Shown piece after piece: positions 1 to 8,589 of a stretch of DNA of 22,633 nucleotides. The stretch's first letter is position 1; every line of letters starts with the position of its first letter. The notes below the pieces were generated by a model. That model searched no databases. It saw only the letters and a list, made by a program, of their open reading frames with translations, and was not told the DNA's origin. Position numbers and translations under genes: made by a program. The DNA comes from a virus, in IMG/VR virus record IMGVR_UViG_3300049489_000882, positions 1 through 22,633 of that record. The stretch is one strand, 5' to 3'.

Positions 1-1090
1 GAAGGGTATCATAGAGAGCAAAGGCGATTGGAGGCACCTCCTCGACTCCGAGCAAAAAGCTTCCCGTAGTTCCAGTGAAGTTATAATAGCGGACGCCTGC
101 AATCGAAGCCGGTGCAACGCGATTCATGGTCGCGACTTCGCCCGGTATCATTGAGCCAGTTATAACTGCATTGTTCGCTTGTGCTGCATTGGAGAACGTC
201 GGCGCACCGCGTCCAGTCATGGTCACCGATATCGGAACGGATGAAATTGACTGAAAGTTTGGCATCCTTCCTAGGATTCCACCCGTTGAACTTGTCGGAA
301 TCACTCTAAGGCAAGTCTGAGAGGTGTTGAGCCTTCGCGCTGGTTTTGTCGATGCCAGTGGTGGAACAAATAGGCCAGGGTTGACCACTCCGAGATTAAC
401 CTCTGAATCCTTTATAATCTCATATGGAGTCAGGTCCCCGAACACCATCGGGATTGCCATACCATCGTACTCTTCAGGGATATTTGCGCCCGTGTAATAG
501 CCGTTCGTGCTGCTTCGATCGATCCGATTGAGATAGTCCGGGTCTCCCCAATTGCATTCACTGTCGAGAATTGTGATTCTTTTTTGGACATTGATCCGAA
601 TCACATAGCCAGCAACACTGCTTTGGGTCGATATGCCTTTGAAGGTGATAACGTCATCGCGATAGATACGAACCACCCGGTTTGCGAATATCAAAACCTG
701 CTGAATCAGGGGAAGCCAATCGTCATCGATTTGGATTGATATGTTGCCAATTGAGATATCAGTCAGGCCAGTTTCAAACGAGCGGATTGACGTTGCATAG
801 CTGATGAAAGCCGATAGCCTGTTTTCCCAGAATACCAAATCACTCATCGGGTCCGTTGGGTCCTTGGGAAGGTACTGGCTTGGAAGGTCATAGAGCATGT
901 AAAGGGTGAATTCGACCAGTACGGTTCCGGTAGTATAGCTCGGAATTGATAGCGCACCATCGGTCCATGTAAAAGCGGTCGATACCCCTGATACGTAAAC
1001 GGTCTCGACTTCCCAATTCCACGTTGCAGTGGTTCCGCTCATGATCGAAGTGATATCGGCTAAGGGAGTCACCGTGACCTTTTGAGTCAT
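1..1090 (-). CDS. Tail tip / distal tail protein, 3' end outside window
   Basis: The minus-strand frame is open from the ATG at 1090 to the window edge, giving 363 codons with no stop. The start shares one base with the upstream stop (TAATG), the coupling seen repeatedly in this operon. The protein is beta-rich and begins MTQKVTVTPLADI. It has no signal peptide or membrane segment. A stretch around residues 180-215 contains ECNWGDPDYLNR and then IPMVFGDL; short 'P-v-x-G' segments of this kind occur in tail-tip and baseplate-hub proteins. Its place, third after the tape measure, is where siphoviruses encode distal tail, tail-associated and tip proteins. The coding call is firm. The tip/hub function is inferred from position and I do not recognise a named family. 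Confidence 0.8.
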   Translation of the reverse strand, partial: MTQKVTVTPLADITSIMSGTTATWNWEVETVYVSGVSTAFTWTDGALSIPSYTTGTVLVEFTLYMLYDLPSQYLPKDPTDPMSDLVFWENRLSAFISYATSIRSFETGLTDISIGNISIQIDDDWLPLIQQVLIFANRVVRIYRDDVITFKGISTQSSVAGYVIRINVQKRITILDSECNWGDPDYLNRIDRSSTNGYYTGANIPEEYDGMAIPMVFGDLTPYEIIKDSEVNLGVVNPGLFVPPLASTKPARRLNTSQTCLRVIPTSSTGGILGRMPNFQSISSVPISVTMTGRGAPTFSNAAQANNAVITGSMIPGEVATMNRVAPASIAGVRYYNFTGTTGSFLLGVEEVPPIAFALYDTL

Positions 1091-1560
1091 TAGATAGCTC
1101 CATAGAGTTCAAAGGCCATGGGTGCTGAGTTCACGCTTCCAGGGCTTGCGTTGTATGCCATAGTCACAGGCCAATCGAGAATTGCAGCGATGAAAAGAGA
1201 GTCATCAGCCGCATAGGTGTAGTTCTCAAGTTCCAGTTCAAACCGAGTCGGAAGCGCCGAATTGAAGTTGAACCTTGGCGAAAATTCGAAGCGAACCCAG
1301 CCGTAAAAGTTATCGGTCGCTGGGTATGCTGTCTCGATCGCATGGCACGTCACGTCCTGACTTACGCCTTGGAGGACGTCTGAGACGTAGGCATTGATTC
1401 GCATCCTGACTGTCGGCTGAAGTCCCCTTTTGAATATCTGAAGGCCATAGAATTCCAATTGCTGATTGACGTCAGGCGTTGCCGTGCCGAGGTCGATCGT
1501 GTAGGGAGACCCGGTGGAAAGCACAGCCGCTATGCTGTCAGGGTATTGCCGAAAAGCCAT
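1090..1560 (-). CDS. Distal tail protein, small beta-rich
   Basis: A 156-residue protein starting MAFRQYPDSIAAVL. The frame is open further upstream to 1644, but I chose the ATG at 1560 because it overlaps the preceding stop in TAATG and has a strong SD (GGGAGG, 7 bases before the ATG); a longer form would overlap the upstream gene by 85 bp. The sequence alternates hydrophobic and polar residues, has many aromatic residues (LEFYGL, FYGWVRFEFSPRF) and no coiled coil, which suggests a beta-sandwich virion protein. It lies second after the tape measure gene, so it is probably a tail-tip component. No family recognised. Confidence 0.82.
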   Translation of the reverse strand: MAFRQYPDSIAAVLSTGSPYTIDLGTATPDVNQQLEFYGLQIFKRGLQPTVRMRINAYVSDVLQGVSQDVTCHAIETAYPATDNFYGWVRFEFSPRFNFNSALPTRFELELENYTYAADDSLFIAAILDWPVTMAYNASPGSVNSAPMAFELYGAI

Positions 1561-2369
1561 TAGACGACCTCCCTCAGGGCAAAGGCTATGTTGAATTTGT
1601 TGAGATAGGCTTGGGTGAAGTTTGGAATATCCTGGAAATAACAAAGGACCGTTCCGAACTGATATTCGAAAGCCAGTTCCAGTGGATCCAGCACGAACAC
1701 GAAAGGCGACGTCACTCCTATCGTCTCGATTGACGATTGAAGCGCTCGGCGGTCATCAGTGCCAATATAACTAAAACCCATAGCAGTAAAGGTATTGAAC
1801 TGGTTTTTGCGAACCGTGTAAACAACTCCGCTGTCACTTGTAGCCTTCCGAGATAGGTCCTGCCGGTCGAATTGAAATTGCTGTTTGGCATTGAATTGAA
1901 AATCGATATGGTCGCCCAAAAATATCGCGCTGATTTCGATATCGTTTGGATTTAGGGCATCCTCGATTGATACCTGCCAGTATCGGTATTGCTGGCCATA
2001 GGGATTGTCATCGTCGGTAAGGTCCATGAAAGCGCCGAGGTCTGTGACTGGGACCGTTGCCGTGAACGGTTCCCCGCCTGTGAACAGGTCGATCATGTTG
2101 GCCTTGACGGTGATCACTGCCTCATTGCTTAGCGTGAGGTACTTGTTCGATTCCCCAAAGATCGCTATGAAACTGCACTCTTTGTTCGACTGCATGTCGA
2201 TTTCAATCGTGAGAGTTTTCACTCCCGGCTTCCATACCTTCCCGCGTGACCGAAAGTTAAGGGCGTTGGAAAATGGAAAGGCGACCTCCTCAGGTGCCGT
2301 GATGACCGAAGAGTCGAGGTGATTGTTATCACAGATACGGGCGTTGCGCCGAAGTCTGATATTGCTCAT
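1560..2369 (-). CDS. Distal tail (Dit-like or minor tail) protein
   Basis: A 269-residue protein directly downstream of the tape measure gene, with 9 bp between them and an SD AAGGTAAGGG before the ATG. The N-terminus (MSNIRLRRNARICDNN) leads into a segment with W66-type spacing (KVWKPG..TLTIEIDM) and several beta-strand patterns; the C-terminal third has a second beta-rich block (FVFVLDPLELAFEYQFGTV). In siphoviruses the first gene after the tape measure usually encodes the distal tail hub that closes the tube, so this role is inferred from position. Sequence alone does not let me name the family. It could instead be a minor tail protein of the lambda M/L position. Confidence 0.8.
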   Translation of the reverse strand: MSNIRLRRNARICDNNHLDSSVITAPEEVAFPFSNALNFRSRGKVWKPGVKTLTIEIDMQSNKECSFIAIFGESNKYLTLSNEAVITVKANMIDLFTGGEPFTATVPVTDLGAFMDLTDDDNPYGQQYRYWQVSIEDALNPNDIEISAIFLGDHIDFQFNAKQQFQFDRQDLSRKATSDSGVVYTVRKNQFNTFTAMGFSYIGTDDRRALQSSIETIGVTSPFVFVLDPLELAFEYQFGTVLCYFQDIPNFTQAYLNKFNIAFALREVV

Positions 2370-2378
2370 TTGTCGCCC

Positions 2379-4610
2379 TTACCTTGTTATCTGTGGTGGA
2401 CGCCGTGTTTCGACACCTCTGGAGGTTCTCTTCTCTTCGCCATACCCACTTGGTTTGTTTTGCTCAATCTCAGCTATGACAGGCGCGACCGCTTCAGGCG
2501 TGTTCGATGACGCCGCCGCAAGTGCGACCTTGTCCAGCCCACTGACTACATCGTCGAGTAGTTTGACCATGATCGTCAGCTTTTCATTGATAACGCCGAT
2601 TGTCAGCTGGTCCAAAATCTTTGAACTGATCGCGTTTCCTTGCTGCAGGAGGATGACTTGATCGTCGGCAATTGCTCCGCGAACCATATCCGAAGATAGG
2701 TCGGCATAGTTTTTCTTTGGAACAACAACTTCCCCAGGCGTGAGAAGGGCTGGGACTGTGTCTTTGTTTCCAATGCCAGGGACAAGTCCACCCTCGGCAA
2801 AGCCAGGCGGTTGAGCCGATTCGATTTGCCTGAGTTGTTGCTGGCCTGCAAACACAGCCGCCGCTGCAGCGAGTGGAGCTAATATAGGACCGACAAAGGG
2901 AGTACCGATCAATGAAGTGTATGCTGCGAAAGCCGCTTTTGGAATATCGAGAAGGACTTGCGCTTGTGCTGCACGCTTTCCTATGTTGAAAGCATCCCGG
3001 CTTCCAGATTTTTGAAGTGCAGCGATTGCGGAAAGCCCTGTCCTTGCCGTGTCAACGCGCTGGGTGTATGTTTGCTCTTCAAACTTTTTTACTGCTTCGG
3101 TGTTCGCCTTAGTGATGTTAAATTCATCGTCCTTGGCTTTTTTGATTTCCGCTTTTCGTTTAGCTTCACCGACATTAGTGATCTCGGTCAGTTTGTTTTG
3201 TTTGTCCTGAGCCCTGATGAGTTCAGCGTTATCGTATTGGGTTAAAAGGTCTAGCCTTGTCGCCTCTGCTTGAAGCCGTGCGGCTGTTAGTTCTGCCTCA
3301 CGTTCCTGGAGAACCAAAAGCTTTTGTTCGCTTCCGATAATATCTTGCTCAGCAAGAATCTGTTGCCTAACAGCCGCTTCTTGGAAAGCAATTTCAGTGA
3401 TCTTTGCTTCAGATTCCTGAATCTTTTTTTGCTTTTCCTCAGCTGCCTTCTTAACGGCTTCGGCTTCCAGTGCTTGCTGTTCTAGAAGCTTGGCAAGCTT
3501 GTCATCGTCGGCTTTTTGCTTTGCTGCCTCTGCAAGCTTGTTCTCAGCTTCCACCTGTTTTGCAAGGTCGGCTGTTCCTTCAGACTTTAATAACTTGAGC
3601 CTTTCAAGTCCAAGCGCTCTAATTGAAGTGCTTACGACGTCGATATCGGAAGCAACCTTTAAGGCGTCATCACCGAAAAATGAGAACCCGCCTTTTTGCT
3701 GGTCCTGAAGGTCTTTTAATTTTTCGGTAAGTGCCTCAACCTCAGCGCCTATTGCCCTGATTCTTTTTTGCGATTCATTTTCGTTCGCAATTTTCTGTTG
3801 CTCAAGGTTGAGTTGACGGTTCCCTTCAATCGCTTTGGTTGTAAGATTGATGAGTGATGCCAGTCCTGGCACTGCACTCGATCCAAGGGAAGCGCCGAAG
3901 GCTGTGGCGGCGTCTGACAGTTCGTCAAGTGCGCCGCTTAGCGTCTGGCTTTGCTTCGCCGCTTGTTCAAAATATTTCCCGCCCTCTCCCGTAATTTTGG
4001 AAAGTGCGGACGTTATCTGATCAGCTGAAATTTTCCCATCGGCGGCGAGTGCTTTAAATGCAGCGCGGGGAACCCCGATAGCTTCGGCGAAGGTTGTAGC
4101 GAAGCCCGGGATTTGCTTCGATAACTTACTGAAAGTTTCAGCAGTTAGATTGCCTTCCTCCTGAACTTTGCCAAATATCTCAGCAAGGTCCCCAATTTTT
4201 GCGCCGCTTCCGATCGCAACGTCATTCAGCTGGGTCAGCTGTCCAACCGTTTTGCTTGCTGACACGCCAAACGATAGTAGGGCTTTGTCAGCTGCCACGA
4301 GCTCGGGAAGGGAGGGACCGGGAATGCCTGACAAGGCTTCAAGCTGTGCGGCGGCTGATTCGGTGGAACCTGTGAACCCCTGAAGCTGTGTCGTGAGGTC
4401 CTCAAATTGCCTTGTGGCATCGACAACAAAATCAAAGGCACCTTTCAGTGCTCCGAGTGTCGCAAGGCCAGCCAAAGCCTTACCGACCTTCCCAAATTGG
4501 GATTCCAGTCCCCCAGCCGCTGACTCGGCGTCCTTTGTCTGCTTGACTAAGCTGGCAAGCGGATCGGGCGGGCTCACTTCTACGTCAATTTTAATCGTCG
4601 CGTCAGCCAC
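2379..4610 (-). CDS. Tail tape measure protein
   Basis: A 743-residue protein that sets tail length and is packed inside the tube until DNA ejection. The start is a GTG at 4610, 6 bases after AAAGGAAAGG and overlapping the upstream chaperone stop by 8 bp; an ATG at 4640 is open in frame but has no better SD. Residues about 45-240 fit the tape-measure N-terminal domain (QFEDLTTQLQGFTG, LSKQIPGFATTFAEAIGV, ALAADGKISADQI). Residues about 260-540 are charged, Ala/Glu/Lys-rich coiled coil. A hydrophobic Ala-rich segment (AAFAAYTSLIGTPFVGPIL) follows near 560-600. The common C-terminal signature FAEGGLVPG...DTVPALLTPGEVVV comes next. At the usual 1.5 angstrom per residue this predicts a tail of roughly 110 nm (inference). 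Confidence 0.96.
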   Translation of the reverse strand: MADATIKIDVEVSPPDPLASLVKQTKDAESAAGGLESQFGKVGKALAGLATLGALKGAFDFVVDATRQFEDLTTQLQGFTGSTESAAAQLEALSGIPGPSLPELVAADKALLSFGVSASKTVGQLTQLNDVAIGSGAKIGDLAEIFGKVQEEGNLTAETFSKLSKQIPGFATTFAEAIGVPRAAFKALAADGKISADQITSALSKITGEGGKYFEQAAKQSQTLSGALDELSDAATAFGASLGSSAVPGLASLINLTTKAIEGNRQLNLEQQKIANENESQKRIRAIGAEVEALTEKLKDLQDQQKGGFSFFGDDALKVASDIDVVSTSIRALGLERLKLLKSEGTADLAKQVEAENKLAEAAKQKADDDKLAKLLEQQALEAEAVKKAAEEKQKKIQESEAKITEIAFQEAAVRQQILAEQDIIGSEQKLLVLQEREAELTAARLQAEATRLDLLTQYDNAELIRAQDKQNKLTEITNVGEAKRKAEIKKAKDDEFNITKANTEAVKKFEEQTYTQRVDTARTGLSAIAALQKSGSRDAFNIGKRAAQAQVLLDIPKAAFAAYTSLIGTPFVGPILAPLAAAAAVFAGQQQLRQIESAQPPGFAEGGLVPGIGNKDTVPALLTPGEVVVPKKNYADLSSDMVRGAIADDQVILLQQGNAISSKILDQLTIGVINEKLTIMVKLLDDVVSGLDKVALAAASSNTPEAVAPVIAEIEQNKPSGYGEEKRTSRGVETRRPPQITR

Positions 4611-5147
4611 GGCCAGCCTTTCCTTTTGATCCCATCCCATCGACTTGTGCAGCGAGATAGCTCACAAGGTGGAATTCTTGGGCTGTTAATTGCCGAACGG
4701 AAAACCCGTCAAGCTTTAGGCGATCGGCTCCCCTGATTGCTTCCAAGAGATTGACGGCAAGGATGACTGCGTTTTTTTCCTCAGGCTCGACACCGTCAAG
4801 GTATGGCTGTTTCGCTAGGATATTGACGGCGACAAGCCTTAGGGCTTTTTTGTGCTGTCGCCCAACTTGGCCGCTGCAAGGTCCCAAGCGAATTGAATCA
4901 GGGCATCTATATTGGATCGATCCGATAGGACTTCATCGATTGAAGTGTAAAGGCCTTCAACCGCTACAATGAAATCCCTCCCGGTCTCGATTGCTTTGAG
5001 TGTTCTCAAATAAATGTCTGACTGGCATTCGTCGGAATACCAGCCAGACGAACTGAAGAAACGAAGCTGTTCGATAACATTCGGCACGCGGTACTTGATG
5101 CACCCTTTGCCCTCGCCTAACTCAAGCGTCTTGATCATGTCAGTCAT
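4603..5147 (-). CDS. Tail assembly chaperone fusion (G-T type), made by -1 frameshift
   Basis: This is the predicted frameshifted product, 181 residues. Ribosomes translate the upstream chaperone to the slippery heptamer A AAA AAG (4851 to 4845), slip back one base and continue as ...STKKALRLVAVNILAKQ to the stop at 4603. The downstream frame has no start of its own with a good SD and overlaps the first gene in the -1 frame. In lambda-like siphoviruses the gpG/gpGT pair, always just upstream of the tape measure gene, coats the tape measure during tail assembly and is absent from the virion. Both the location and the frame relationship fit. Whether slippage happens, and how often, cannot be read from sequence. 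Confidence 0.85.
4839..5147 (-). CDS. Tail assembly chaperone (G type), unshifted product
   Basis: A 102-residue protein starting MTDMIKTLELGEGKG. The ATG at 5147 has SD GAGG 8 bases upstream and lies 25 bp after the tail tube stop; an open frame continues further upstream but would overlap the tube gene. The body is largely helical and acidic (YSDECQSDIYLRTLKAIETG, SNIDALIQFAWDLAAAKLG), as in gpG-like chaperones. It stops right after the A-run (GDSTKKP, TAA at 4841). It should be made in excess over the frameshifted fusion and act with it on the tape measure protein. The family is assigned by size, position and frameshift architecture rather than by a diagnostic motif. Confidence 0.85.
   Translation of the reverse strand: MTDMIKTLELGEGKGCIKYRVPNVIEQLRFFSSSGWYSDECQSDIYLRTLKAIETGRDFIVAVEGLYTSIDEVLSDRSNIDALIQFAWDLAAAKLGDSTKKP
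4845..4851 (-). promoter_or_regulatory. Programmed -1 frameshift site A AAA AAG
   Basis: On the minus strand the zero-frame codons are ACA AAA AAG CCC TAA, so the heptamer reads A AAA AAG in X XXY YYZ phase. This is the same heptamer as in E. coli dnaX. The zero-frame stop comes one codon after the site (4841-4839). The -1 frame stays open for 80 further codons and ends 8 bp inside the tape measure start. A GGGAGG-type stimulator or stem-loop was not worked out. Confidence 0.85.
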
Positions 5148-5172
5148 TGCGTAAACCTCGATAGCGGTTGAA

Positions 5173-6705
5173 TCAGAGCATATTGATATAGATATCTTCC
5201 AGGTCATCGCCAACAAAAGCAGTCGCTTCGAACTGTTCGACTATGTAGCCGTCCTGGTCTGCAATGGTGTTCGAAGTGATTGAGCAAGTTGGGCAGAAAA
5301 TCGAAACGATAGTTCCAGGAACCCAATTGCCAGCAAGCTTTTGTCCGTGAACAAAGGCCAGCTGAGTCTCGACGTTATTGATGAGGTTATAAAACCGCTG
5401 AACGTCGTGCTTTGCGAACTTCAAGGTCCCTGAGATTGTCACCTCACGAGAAAGCACAACGGATTCATCGATACCAGTCTCGGCGCACCAGTTGGGAACG
5501 TCGGTCTTGGGCGTTGCGATAGATACCGTAAGAGCCTGGCCGCCAACGCATAGGTAGTCAGCGAAGGTTCCGAGTTCAAGCATGTTGTCCCGCACAACCT
5601 GCGGAGGCTGGCTGTCAAAAGTTGGGGTCACGGCAGGATTGTAGGTCAAGGCGTTGTCGGATGTGTAGGTCAGTGCGGCTGTGTCGTCGGTGTTGTTGAA
5701 GCCCAATGCCGTTTTTGCACTTGTCGCTGTATTCGCGCCTGTCAACCAAAGAAGACTTAAAACCGTACCGTCCGATACGATGGTAAACTTGCCGGTTGTG
5801 TTCGACCAGGTGCAAGTGATCACGTCCGCAGCTGATGCCACGGAAGCGGCTGTCATTTTGCTTGTGATCTCATTTGCGAGGTCGATCGGCGTTGCATAGA
5901 ACTTACTGGATAACGTTGCTGCAACGGTTCCTACCGAGTCGGTGAAGTCGATTTTGTTGTTGAGCGAACTGATCTCGATCGGATTTATGAAATATTGAAT
6001 CCCACCGATTTCAAAAGTGACCGACGCGAGTTCATTCGCTGTGAATTCGATATTCATAGCGGTTGTGCGGGAACCCGCGATCATTTGATGCACAGCTGAG
6101 GTAGACGCCGCTGCTTGGTACATATGGCTTGTAAAGGTCGGCTGGTCGGTGCTTGGTAAGTAAAGGACAGCTTTACCAAGTGCGACGCCTGAAGCAGGTG
6201 CAACGCCGAGGTTGAAGGATAGGGGAAGGTTTGTCGATGTGATCCCGTCCCACACGTTCCGAACCGCATAGTTGTTCGTAGCGTCCTTGATCAGAACAGC
6301 CTGGCCCTTTTGGAAGTTCGCTTCGACACCGGCAGTGACCTTCAGGTTTGCGCGAGTCGACGCAGTTCCAGCTGTGCTTGCAGCAACGGTTGTGTATTCG
6401 GTGCTATTGACGTCAACCGCGCCCAAGCATGACTCAATCAAAATGGAATAGTCAGGCGCAACGCCTTCGGTTCCACTGGGCTTAAGGTACTTGGGTATGC
6501 TGGCTGTAGGTGCCTGCGAAGTGACAAAGGACTTCGACGCACCGATGGAATTTCGAAGTTCATCAGATGTGACAGTGTTCACAGCGCCCGCAAAGCTTGC
6601 ACCCTCGCGAACTACAGTAAAATCGGAGGCCGCCGGGTCCACTGGCTCGCCTTCTGTGACCTCTTCAACAAAAGCAAAAACACTGGAACGTGTAGCGAAT
6701 GCCAT
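5173..6705 (-). CDS. Major tail tube protein with inserted beta module
   Basis: A 510-residue protein starting MAFATRSSVFAFVEEVTEGE. The ATG shares a base with the upstream stop (TAATG) and has SD GAGGAG. The N-terminus (VDPAASDFTVVREGASF...ELRNSIGASKSFVTSQAPTAS) and the C-terminal part (REVTISGTLKFAKHDVQRFYNLI) fit tail tube proteins of non-contractile tails, whose hexameric rings build the tail shaft. Tube proteins are often 150-350 residues; the extra length is explained by residues about 243-355, a Thr/Ala-rich module with LANEITSKMTAA, TTGKFTIVSDG, LSLLWLTGAN and ALGFNNTDDTAALTYTSD. I recognise this pattern as one that recurs in unrelated phage tail proteins. The position just before the chaperones and tape measure supports the call. 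Confidence 0.88.
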   Translation of the reverse strand: MAFATRSSVFAFVEEVTEGEPVDPAASDFTVVREGASFAGAVNTVTSDELRNSIGASKSFVTSQAPTASIPKYLKPSGTEGVAPDYSILIESCLGAVDVNSTEYTTVAASTAGTASTRANLKVTAGVEANFQKGQAVLIKDATNNYAVRNVWDGITSTNLPLSFNLGVAPASGVALGKAVLYLPSTDQPTFTSHMYQAAASTSAVHQMIAGSRTTAMNIEFTANELASVTFEIGGIQYFINPIEISSLNNKIDFTDSVGTVAATLSSKFYATPIDLANEITSKMTAASVASAADVITCTWSNTTGKFTIVSDGTVLSLLWLTGANTATSAKTALGFNNTDDTAALTYTSDNALTYNPAVTPTFDSQPPQVVRDNMLELGTFADYLCVGGQALTVSIATPKTDVPNWCAETGIDESVVLSREVTISGTLKFAKHDVQRFYNLINNVETQLAFVHGQKLAGNWVPGTIVSIFCPTCSITSNTIADQDGYIVEQFEATAFVGDDLEDIYINML

Positions 6706-7154
6706 TAGGTTTGCTCCTCATAGTCAACCGTGATTGTTATCACGATTATTATAAATTGTTTCCGATCGTCGATCAGATATTCAAGGCCATTATCAAATGA
6801 AAACCTGGACGATATTGCTTCGCCTGTCAGGGTCACGTCCCGTTCGATTGCAGCGATCAGCGTAAACTCATCGTCTAGTAGTGAGTTCTCAAGGTCCTCC
6901 CGGAACTCTGGGTCAAGGTTCGGCGTGTAAACGTTTGTCAGAATGATTTGGAACTGCCTTCTTTGACGGATAGTTCCAGGGCACCATTCATCAGAGGTAT
7001 TTTCGGCTGGACCATAGCCAATCGAGAACCCCTTTTCCAAAATCATTGCTGCATTGTCCGGGGTCTCATAGCTATCAGATAGCTTCACATACCCTGGCAG
7101 GTTGGTATCGATCAGGGTATTCAGTTGCGTTCTGATATCGGTGACCTTGCTCAT
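6705..7154 (-). CDS. Tail terminator / tail completion-like protein
   Basis: A 149-residue protein starting MSKVTDIRTQLNTLIDTNLPGY. It overlaps the upstream gene by ATGA and ends at the start of the tube gene. It has an N-terminal helix (residues 3-16), then an alternating beta pattern (FQIILTNVY, KQFIIIVITITVDYEEQ) and a central acidic helix (FREDLENSLLDDEFTLIAAIE). Size, fold pattern and position immediately before the tail tube gene match lambda gpU-like tail terminator proteins, which cap the finished tail and join it to the head. Assignment is from context and pattern and not from a diagnostic motif. Confidence 0.8.
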   Translation of the reverse strand: MSKVTDIRTQLNTLIDTNLPGYVKLSDSYETPDNAAMILEKGFSIGYGPAENTSDEWCPGTIRQRRQFQIILTNVYTPNLDPEFREDLENSLLDDEFTLIAAIERDVTLTGEAISSRFSFDNGLEYLIDDRKQFIIIVITITVDYEEQT

Positions 7155-8005
7155 CGCGAAGCCCTCGATGTCGTATTAAGAACCACTTCAGACCGGTCTT
7201 TACGGGCGTTCGCGTTGGTATCGACCTGGAATTTGTCCTGAGTCATGGCCTTATCGAAATTCTCGGCGGCCAGCTTAATCTCTTCGGCGTAGTTCCTGGC
7301 ACCCAGTCCACTGAAAATGATATGAGCCGCTTTATGGACGGCTGGACCTCTGAGTGTCGAGATATCAAGAATTTGGTTGTTCGTGTAAATCAGCCCGCGT
7401 TGGATCATGGTTTTGCTGATGTAGTTTGCAGCAAGTAGGTGCTGGTCATCCCAGTTGGTTTTTCCAGACTTCCACCCGGCAAGGATGGTCTGGCTTTGCA
7501 GCATGGGATATTCCTGGAAAAGGTCGGCGTCCGAGGAGAACTTTTGGCCGATGTATTCAAGCGTAAACGTAGCCGCCGATGCAAACGATATGCGAAGCCA
7601 AAAGGCACCATAGACAACAGGACCTGATGAGAAGCCAGTAATATCGGTCGATGAGCGTGAAACGAGTCCCCAGTTTTTGTCATAGTCAGGCGTGTATTGC
7701 AAAACGCCCGATGCCTGAAAACCATTCGTATAGTCGAGGGAATCGACCACAGGACTCCACTCGCTCGGCGCGTTTAGTATCTCAACCGTTGGCGATCTTA
7801 AGGCTGAGGATGGCGTGTAAAAGCGGAAGTATTTATGGTTGAACGGCAAAAAGCAGGCGATGTAAAGGAAGTCTTCAGGTGCCATGACAAGGGAAACAGT
7901 TTTCCCGTTGTTCCATTCGTTAATAGACACAGTCAAATCAGTAAAAGAATTTGCCGAATCGTCATAAAAGAAAACCCGCTGGTCTATATTGGATTGCATG
8001 GTCAT
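7151..8005 (-). CDS. Virion protein: beta domain plus head-tail adaptor-like helical domain
   Basis: A 284-residue protein starting MTMQSNIDQRVFFYDD. It overlaps both neighbours by 4 bp (ATGA). Residues 1 to about 160 look like a beta-sandwich with many aromatic residues (FLPFNHKYFRFYTPSSALRS, YGAFWLRISFASAATFTLEYIG). Residues about 165-280 are helical (DLFQEYPML, WDDQHLLAANYISKTMIQRGLI, HKAAHIIFSGLGARNYAEEIKLAAENF) and resemble head-tail connector/adaptor proteins, which carry an early helix pair and an AxH-type central helix. Its position between the capsid block and the tail terminator fits an adaptor that docks on the portal. I infer a two-domain protein and do not recognise a named family. 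Confidence 0.78.
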   Translation of the reverse strand: MTMQSNIDQRVFFYDDSANSFTDLTVSINEWNNGKTVSLVMAPEDFLYIACFLPFNHKYFRFYTPSSALRSPTVEILNAPSEWSPVVDSLDYTNGFQASGVLQYTPDYDKNWGLVSRSSTDITGFSSGPVVYGAFWLRISFASAATFTLEYIGQKFSSDADLFQEYPMLQSQTILAGWKSGKTNWDDQHLLAANYISKTMIQRGLIYTNNQILDISTLRGPAVHKAAHIIFSGLGARNYAEEIKLAAENFDKAMTQDKFQVDTNANARKDRSEVVLNTTSRASR

Positions 8006-8580
8006 ACCTCTTTCATGATGACTGACGCGCGCTGATACGTTAGCCCTGCAGCTGTTAGGTTATCCCTAATTCTTATTATGATTTGATCGCCTGCCAGAAA
8101 AATAGCAGGATTTAGAAACTGAAGCGAGGAGTTAAAAACCTCCTCGTTTACGTTGCCAGATATTTTCTTGGCTGTGACTGCAGTCGATGAGACGTGATTG
8201 AGGTCCATGAACGTCTTGATTGTAAAGAACAGGACCTCAGTCCCATCCCTTTTGGTTCGAAGTTCAATGCCGTTAGTCAGGCCGCCGGATATGGTTCCAT
8301 AGTTCAGAATAGAAGTCGGATTGATTGCGACTATCGAAAAATCAATATGCTCAACCAAGGCGCGGGCTGGGAAGTCTATAACGAAATCGACGGGAGTCAC
8401 CGATCCGTTGACCGTCTGATCTTTGCTTCCACCGTTGAGAGCATATCTGATTTCATAGCGATAGCTCTCGTATGGGACAACGCTATAGGCAGGGCTTTGG
8501 ACGCGGACGGTCGACAGGCTTTCGGTCCCACCTGGAAAGTACTTTCCCCGCTCCAAGTCTGTCAAACCGTACTTTGTCAT
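8002..8580 (-). CDS. Virion-associated protein of unknown function
   Basis: A 192-residue protein starting MTKYGLTDLERGKYFPGG. It has SD AAGGGG 6 bases before the ATG, 9 bp after the upstream stop. The sequence is rich in beta-strand patterns (YESYRYEIRYALNGG, PVDFVIDFPARALVEHIDFSIVAINP, FLAGDQIIIRIRDN) and has no helix bundle or coiled coil. Its codon use and tight packing match the surrounding head genes. Downstream of the capsid and upstream of the adaptor, it may be a capsid decoration protein or a connector accessory. This is inference; no family recognised. Confidence 0.75.
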   Translation of the reverse strand: MTKYGLTDLERGKYFPGGTESLSTVRVQSPAYSVVPYESYRYEIRYALNGGSKDQTVNGSVTPVDFVIDFPARALVEHIDFSIVAINPTSILNYGTISGGLTNGIELRTKRDGTEVLFFTIKTFMDLNHVSSTAVTAKKISGNVNEEVFNSSLQFLNPAIFLAGDQIIIRIRDNLTAAGLTYQRASVIMKEV

Positions 8581-8589
8581 GGGAACCCC

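Noticed and set aside
888-1112. 74-residue minus-strand open frame at the left end
   Set aside because: It is out of frame inside the long tail-tip frame that stays open from 1090 to the window edge.
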